From positions 1-11,807 of the forward strand of contig CAUHLX010000051.1 of assembly GCA_959606705.1 (NCBI GenBank): a stretch of 11,807 nucleotides of DNA. Reading direction: 5' to 3'. The DNA is from an uncultured Bacillota bacterium. GTDB taxonomy: Bacteria > Bacillota > Clostridia > Peptostreptococcales > Anaerovoracaceae. Positions 7,967 to 11,807 of this stretch are shown here, in pieces. Position 1 is the first letter of the stretch; the number at the start of each line of letters is the position of its first letter. The position numbers and the translations under genes were made by a program. Under the pieces are notes generated by a model, which saw nothing but the letters and a program-made list of their open reading frames with translations, ran no database searches and had not been told where the DNA came from.

Positions 7967-8582
7967 CGTCATCCTCTTTGGAATTCATTGTTTTCTCCTT
8001 GATTTCCCGCTCCAGCTGAGCCGTTTCCTCTTCCTCGATTCGGCGCATTTCCAAGCGGATCAACCGCACGACCTCTTTGGCATTGCAGAAAAAGATCACA
8101 GCCAGCGGAATCAATACCAAGAGCAGAAAGCCTAGCTTGTTTCCGGCAAAGCCGGCGATCAATCCCAGCGCTTGGGAATGAAACACCACTTTCCCCACCA
8201 CGTTTTCCGGAACCACCGAATAATAGTCGGCAACCGGGTTGGCGTCGCCTTTCGTGACGAAAGAGAGAACGCCAGCCTCCTCCACTCTCTCAAGAATGCG
8301 ATGGGTATTCACCGCCCCGCTGATCTGAGGATCGGAAGAATAGAAGGCGATCACGTCTCCTTCCTTCAATTCCCACGGATCCGTTTTCCTTGCCAGAACC
8401 ACCGAGCCTACCGGAATTTCCGGCTCCATACTGCCCGTAACCACCTCCAGAACGGAAAAACCCATAAACTGAGGAGCTTTTCCCTTTTCCGTGGTGATCA
8501 CCGTCCAAAGTGTGGCCAGCGCAAACAGAATGGCGGCCACCGCAATCACCGTAATCACGATGTTTAAAATTCTGTATTTCAA
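7959..8582 (-). CDS. sipW: SipW-type (ER-type) signal peptidase I, copy 1
   Basis: This 207-residue membrane protease belongs to the S26B (ER-type/SipW) signal peptidases, which use a Ser-His dyad. An N-terminal membrane segment (about 5-30) is followed by box B VTGSMEPEIPVGS with the nucleophile Ser51, box D NTHRI with His94, and box E KGDANPVAD with Asp113 and Asp119. A second membrane segment (about 143-166) leads to a charged cytoplasmic tail of about 40 residues. The start is a TTG inside a TTGA overlap with the TasA-like gene. The next ATG (codon 40) would remove the membrane anchor, and GGGAG lies 10 bases upstream of the TTG, so the TTG is preferred. The probable substrates are the two neighbouring TasA-like proteins. 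Confidence 0.88.
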   Translation of the reverse strand: MKYRILNIVITVIAVAAILFALATLWTVITTEKGKAPQFMGFSVLEVVTGSMEPEIPVGSVVLARKTDPWELKEGDVIAFYSSDPQISGAVNTHRILERVEEAGVLSFVTKGDANPVADYYSVVPENVVGKVVFHSQALGLIAGFAGNKLGFLLLVLIPLAVIFFCNAKEVVRLIRLEMRRIEEEETAQLEREIKEKTMNSKEDDDG

Positions 8583-9247
8583 TTTGATTGAACTCCCGAC
8601 ACCGCGATCGCCGCTGTCATACGCGTTCCTCCATACTCATTTCCGGCCTCCGCGGGGCTGTTTTTCCCCAGAAAGCCCAGGCGGTAAAACACCGTTGCGG
8701 TTTCATCCTTCTTCAGTAAAATCGTATCGTTTAAAAAGACCGAATCCTGAGCGCCGATCAGGGTCCCGGACACCGGATCCTCCGTGGTGGAAGCATCTCC
8801 CGTCAGCGGAACGAGGGGGCCGTCGGGATCGGCAGGGTCCTTTGTCCCCACCAGCACCCTTACTGCCTCCGACAGCTTGGTGCCCGCTTTCCCTTCCTCC
8901 ACCAGGTTTCCCGCGGCGTCGTAATTGACCACCTGAGCGATTCCAAAGTGAAACAGGCAGGAATCGCCGTGGTTGGTGATCTCCACCCGGTATTCCCGCA
9001 CCTGTCCCGGCACCATGAAATCCGCGGACAGATAGGTGTTGTCCGCCTCCCGATACAGCCCCTCTCCGGTCACCTTTACCGTGTAATCCAGTCCCTTCGA
9101 CAGGAAGTGCAGATTGCTGGTGGAAGCGATGGTCATGCTGAGAAACCAGGCGATGGTAGCCCCGACCAGCATGAGCAGAGTGAGCGTGAACAACGATAGA
9201 TTCTTGGTGAATTTATCCTTAAGCTGCCGCTTCTTTTCCGTGGTCAT
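8579..9247 (-). CDS. TasA/CalY-like secreted protein 1 (SipW-type signal)
   Basis: This 222-residue protein starts with a basic segment (MTTEKKRQLKDKF), then one hydrophobic stretch (about residues 17-34) ending in ATIAWFLSM. An AWF just after the hydrophobic core is typical of SipW-dependent signal peptides of TasA/CalY-family proteins. After it come beta-rich segments, including a PGQVREYRVEITNHGDS element (about 80-96) like the PG...V.ItNnGd strand of TasA-type domains. TasA-family proteins are exported, cut by SipW and can form biofilm fibres. The gene overlaps the upstream gene as ATGA, has GGGGGA as ribosome site, and its stop overlaps the TTG start of the peptidase that probably processes it. 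The overall sequence is divergent, so fibre formation is inference. Confidence 0.8.
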   Translation of the reverse strand: MTTEKKRQLKDKFTKNLSLFTLTLLMLVGATIAWFLSMTIASTSNLHFLSKGLDYTVKVTGEGLYREADNTYLSADFMVPGQVREYRVEITNHGDSCLFHFGIAQVVNYDAAGNLVEEGKAGTKLSEAVRVLVGTKDPADPDGPLVPLTGDASTTEDPVSGTLIGAQDSVFLNDTILLKKDETATVFYRLGFLGKNSPAEAGNEYGGTRMTAAIAVSGVQSN

Positions 9248-10749
9248 GAAGCATCCCCCGCCTTTGTTCCGCCCTTGGTCTTTTCACGGGCCTTCGCTTT
9301 GGCCAGCTTGGCTTTTTCCAGCTGCCGTTCACGGGCCAGCCTCGCTTTCTCCCGCTCTCGCTCCTTGGCGCGCCGGGCCTTCTCTTTTTCCCGCTCCTTC
9401 TCTTTGGCTCTGCGCGCTTTCTCCTTTTCCCGCTCCTTTTGCTTGGCCAGACGAGACTTTTCTATTTCCTTTGCCTTGCGCGCTCGTTCCTTCTCCAATT
9501 CTTTCTGCCGAGCCGCCTGAGCCAGCTTCCGTTCTTTTTCCTTGGCCAGACGCTGTTTCTCCCGCTCCTTTTCCCTGGCGGCGCGGAGCTTCTCCCGTTC
9601 CTTCTCCTTGGCCAAACGAGCCTTTTCCTTGGCCTTCTCTCTGGCTGCTCGCTTTTTTTCTTCCTCCTGCTGACGCCGCTCAATCTCCAGCTGAGCTTTG
9701 GTGATCTCCTCTACGATGACCCGGCGAATCTCCACATCGGGAAGGTCATAGTCCTCCACAAATTCTTCCACGATCTGCTTTACGAATTTCGGCTTGACCG
9801 TGCGGCGGCGTTTCACGTTTCGGTCGATGGGCCGCCGATCGTCCTCCAGCAATGACTTGAACACCACGTAATTGATGATCATATTGCCATAGACCTGATA
9901 CAGATACTCTTCGTCAAAGTCCAGCGCGGTCTCCTTCACATCGATGGAATACCCCACATCGTCATACTGTTCCAAAAATGTCCAGAGGCCGTAGCACTTC
10001 CGAAAGTTGGGCTCCTTCATGATCAGATTGGTCCGTTGGATCGGAGAGCGAACCGGCGGCATATCCTTCATGATCTGCGCAAAGGGCGAACGCAGGAACT
10101 CCGACACGATGCGATGGACCCGGTCAATCCGTTTAAATACTTCCATATGCTGCGCATCCGTTTCCATATAGGACTGCTTATGCTTGATGGTCATCTCCAT
10201 TTTGTAAGAGATTTCCTCGTAATCGTCTTCCATCTGGGAATCCATCTTCAAAATGGAACGGGTTTCGTCGCCGGTGGACCAGAAAATCACATCCGTGCGC
10301 TTTTCCACGAAGCCGGCCAATTTATGAATCAATGTATTGATAAAGCGATTCTCATAGAGATCGTAACTGTCTTCCGTCGTAATGTTTAAAATCTTCGACG
10401 GCATCACACTGCCGTCCTGAATATCACTGATATACTGCGTGTTTCTGGCCAGATGCCGAACGGAATCCGAGGTGATCTTTTTTGCCAGACCCACGGGTAC
10501 CAGTTCTTCATTTGCCGCGATAAATCGTCTCGGTTTGCTGATGATGGCGTCAATGGCGGAAATCCCTTCCTCGATCTTCGTCAGCCACTTTTCGTCCACC
10601 ACCTTATGTAAAATTTGATTGGTTTGCTGGAGCGTGTTGTCTCCTGCCTCGGTCAATTGAAACAGATACTGATAATACTGGTCCGATTCCAGCGTTCCCA
10701 TCATCTTTCTGCGGTATTTCGCATATAAATCCATCAAACTGTTTGGCAT
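9244..10749 (-). CDS. DUF2357/McrC-like protein with long charged helical tail
   Basis: The product has 501 residues from the ATG at 10749, chosen because AAAGGG lies eight bases upstream. An in-frame ATG at 10770 would add seven residues and has no ribosome site of its own. Residues 1 to about 345 form a globular, mainly helical domain. The stretch LYENRFINTLIHKLAGF (about residues 131-147) and a later segment SPIQRTNLIMKEPNFRKCYGLW resemble DUF2357 proteins, which commonly act as McrC-like partners of McrB-type ATPases. In that family a PD-(D/E)XK nuclease domain usually follows. None is visible here. Instead residues about 349-492 are almost only Lys, Arg, Glu and Ala, as in a coiled coil or single alpha helix. 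There is no signal peptide or membrane segment, so it should act in the cytoplasm. Its TGA overlaps the next start as ATGA. The reading frame is certain; the family is a moderate-confidence call from recalled motifs. Confidence 0.7.
   Translation of the reverse strand: MPNSLMDLYAKYRRKMMGTLESDQYYQYLFQLTEAGDNTLQQTNQILHKVVDEKWLTKIEEGISAIDAIISKPRRFIAANEELVPVGLAKKITSDSVRHLARNTQYISDIQDGSVMPSKILNITTEDSYDLYENRFINTLIHKLAGFVEKRTDVIFWSTGDETRSILKMDSQMEDDYEEISYKMEMTIKHKQSYMETDAQHMEVFKRIDRVHRIVSEFLRSPFAQIMKDMPPVRSPIQRTNLIMKEPNFRKCYGLWTFLEQYDDVGYSIDVKETALDFDEEYLYQVYGNMIINYVVFKSLLEDDRRPIDRNVKRRRTVKPKFVKQIVEEFVEDYDLPDVEIRRVIVEEITKAQLEIERRQQEEEKKRAAREKAKEKARLAKEKEREKLRAAREKEREKQRLAKEKERKLAQAARQKELEKERARKAKEIEKSRLAKQKEREKEKARRAKEKEREKEKARRAKEREREKARLARERQLEKAKLAKAKAREKTKGGTKAGDAS
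9274..9705 (-). repeat. Charged K/R/E/A helix-coding repeat
   Basis: About 144 codons encode degenerate units such as EREKEKARRAKEK and EKARLAKEKER. Two neighbouring units near 9370-9440 repeat a 13-residue block (REKEKARRAKEKE) almost exactly. On the plus strand this appears as recurring cgctccttctctttggc-type segments. The composition favours a continuous helix with i to i+4 salt bridges. The low-complexity DNA also leaves long false frames open on the other strand. Confidence 0.75.
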
Positions 10750-10766
10750 TTGCAGTACCCTTTCTA

Positions 10767-10793
10767 TCATCGGACCAACGAGTCAAATCTCAT
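10767..10793 (-). CDS. Possible 8-codon leader peptide (MRFDSLVR)
   Basis: A short frame of eight codons lies between the terminator and the DUF2357-like gene. It is preceded by one of the strongest ribosome-site sequences in the window, GGAGGGGGAG (10798-10807), at normal distance from its ATG. Its TGA overlaps an ATG at 10770 in an ATGA arrangement, and that ATG is in frame with the downstream gene. It could act as a leader peptide or as a ribosome-loading site that couples translation. A frame this short could also occur by chance, so the call is tentative. Confidence 0.3.
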   Translation of the reverse strand: MRFDSLVR

Positions 10794-10812
10794 CCGTCTC
10801 CCCCTCCGTTTG

Positions 10813-10856
10813 AAAAAATCCGGACCGGCGGCACGGCAGCGCCGCTAGGTCCGGAT
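10813..10856 (-). terminator. Intrinsic terminator behind the AAA+ gene
   Basis: Perfect 9-bp arms (ATCCGGACC at 10818-10826 and GGTCCGGAT at 10848-10856) enclose an inner 5-bp GCGGC/GCCGC stem with an 8-base loop. On the minus strand the hairpin runs directly into six T residues (10813-10818). It begins about 20 bases after the AAA+ stop codon. This is a typical rho-independent terminator, yet the next gene follows within about 65 bases on the same strand and shows no clear promoter of its own. It may therefore be only partly effective, or controlled. Confidence 0.8.
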
Positions 10857-10868
10857 ATTAGCCGGACC
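10848..10868 (-). promoter_or_regulatory. Competing hairpin, possible antiterminator
   Basis: On the minus strand GGTCCGG (10862-10868) can pair perfectly with CCGGACC (10848-10854) across a 7-base loop. The second arm is the same segment that forms the upstream arm of the terminator, so the two hairpins exclude each other. The first arm starts only seven bases after the TAA of the AAA+ gene, within the reach of a ribosome standing on that stop codon. The pairing is seen directly; a regulatory role is inference. Confidence 0.45.
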
Positions 10869-10874
10869 CGCCCA

Positions 10875-11807
10875 TTAGAATACGTTCTGGATCTTTGTCA
10901 AGAATTTCTTGGACATGGGCAGTCCGGTTTTTCCAAAGGTTTTTTCGATGAACAAAATCAACTCTTTTATTTCATCTCTCACATAAGAAATGTTCATGCT
11001 TTCGAATTTTTTTAAGATCTTTCTGGCGATCAGATAATCCAGCGCCTCCCCTTCCGTTCCTCCGCAGGCTACGAACACCGGTACAAAGCTGTTGATCTGC
11101 TTTTGGATTCGATTTCCAAAGGAAAATTTGAAACGAGTGGTGAGATAGCCGTCCAGCTTCGCCAGCTTGATCCGCATTCCTTCACTGATGGGATACGTCT
11201 CTCTGGCCTCCTGAAACATTTCCTCGAGATGGGCCGCCGTAACGCGCACCGGCTCGGTGTCCGGGGCCTCGAAGCTCTCGCCCCGCTGGTTGATTTCAAT
11301 GGGAATCGCGCGGTCATACACCTTGTCCGTAATGGTAAAGGTGGAATCGTCATTGTTGGCCGTTCCCACAAACCATAAGGAAGACGGGACCTTCAGCTTT
11401 CCATCCTCAAGCAGCAGCGGATCGTTTTCCCAGGCCACCGGCACCAAGTCCACCACCCACTCGTCCACGCTGGGCATTTCCAGCACGGAGAGCATTTCCG
11501 CAAAGTAATACTCGATCCGCGCCAGATTCATTTCGTCCAGTACGATCAAGCTGGGTTCCTGCCGATAGCCGGCTTCGTACACCCCGCGCAGAAATTCCGT
11601 CTCGTTGAAGCGCTTGGTAAACTCATTGAAGTAACCCAACAGCTCGGTCCGTTCCCGAAACGAGGGCTGAACCGAAACGACGGTGGCGTTGTTCTGCAAA
11701 AACCGGGACATGGAGTACGGCAGACTGGTCTTGCCCGTTCCGCTGACCCCCTCCAAAATCAAAATCTTGGAGGAAGCCATTCCCGCCACAAAATAGCGGA
11801 TGATTTC
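10875..11807 (-). CDS. McrB-type AAA+ NTPase, 5' end outside window
   Basis: This is the C-terminal part of an AAA+ NTPase of the McrB/MoxR type. The frame stays open to the window edge (reading EIIRYFVAGMASSK), so the ATG at 11780 and the GTG at 11789 are internal and the true start lies upstream. Visible motifs are Walker A (GVSGTGKT, 11727-11750), Walker B with the McrB hallmark LIVLDEMNLAR followed by EYYFAEMLSVLE (about 11475-11549), and a sensor-1 region GTANNDDST (11340-11366). In McrB proteins such a motor hydrolyses nucleotide, often GTP, as a ring and drives a partner McrC-like protein. The partner here is probably the DUF2357-like gene downstream. Any N-terminal specificity domain lies outside the window. 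The stop codon is followed at once by a terminator structure. The family call is firm; the nucleotide, target and function are not known. Confidence 0.9.
   Translation of the reverse strand, partial: EIIRYFVAGMASSKILILEGVSGTGKTSLPYSMSRFLQNNATVVSVQPSFRERTELLGYFNEFTKRFNETEFLRGVYEAGYRQEPSLIVLDEMNLARIEYYFAEMLSVLEMPSVDEWVVDLVPVAWENDPLLLEDGKLKVPSSLWFVGTANNDDSTFTITDKVYDRAIPIEINQRGESFEAPDTEPVRVTAAHLEEMFQEARETYPISEGMRIKLAKLDGYLTTRFKFSFGNRIQKQINSFVPVFVACGGTEGEALDYLIARKILKKFESMNISYVRDEIKELILFIEKTFGKTGLPMSKKFLTKIQNVF

Noticed and set aside
9114..9704. Plus-strand frame rich in Phe, Pro, Trp and Leu
   Set aside because: This is the antisense of the Lys/Glu/Arg/Ala helix; its apparent hydrophobic repeats follow from that low complexity.
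9274..9705. Regularly repeated DNA segments that might suggest a CRISPR array
   Set aside because: The repeats are degenerate, keep codon phase, have no unique spacers and lie inside a gene.
10771..10790. TTGACT as a possible -35 box for a promoter of the DUF2357-like gene
   Set aside because: No TATAAT-like sequence is found 16-18 bases downstream on the minus strand, so a promoter cannot be supported.
11778..11789. ATG/GTG codons as the start of the AAA+ gene
   Set aside because: The frame remains open upstream to the window edge and those codons (EIIRYFVAG) fit the family; a start this close to Walker A would remove the strand before it.

Overview
The window is GC-rich bacterial DNA in which every credible gene lies on the minus strand, read from the right edge to the left. 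The two SipW-type (ER-type) signal peptidases, the TasA-like secreted proteins, the GGAGG-like ribosome sites and a giant GLUG-repeat surface protein point to a Gram-positive anaerobe of the Clostridia (Bacillota). The species cannot be named from this sequence.

Layout in order of transcription: (1) an McrB-type AAA+ NTPase whose 5' end lies outside the window (10875-11807). (2) A compact 3' UTR with an intrinsic terminator that has a competing hairpin, followed by an 8-codon open frame with a strong ribosome site (10767-10868). (3) A protein with a probable DUF2357/McrC-like N-terminal domain and a long, highly charged helical tail (9244-10749). (4) Four small overlapping genes: TasA-like protein, SipW-type peptidase, second SipW-type peptidase, second TasA-like protein (6691-9247). 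(5) A single frame of at least 2216 codons that runs off the left edge (1-6648). It encodes a secreted protein with a signal peptide, a Ser/Gly/Glu/Pro-rich linker and three GLUG-type beta-helix modules of nearly equal size.

Genes 3 to 5 are tightly linked (overlaps ATGA, TTGA, ATGGATAA, 47 bp, then a 42-bp gap), so they are almost certainly one operon. A plausible reading is that the two SipW-type enzymes cut the two TasA-like proteins, which could form or anchor surface fibres, while the giant protein is an adhesin. What is unusual is the placement of an McrB-type NTPase and a DUF2357-like partner without a visible nuclease domain at the head of a surface-fibre operon. The functional link between these two halves is inference from gene order only.

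No RNA gene, insertion sequence, CRISPR array or attachment site is seen. No stretch longer than 300 bases lacks a gene.
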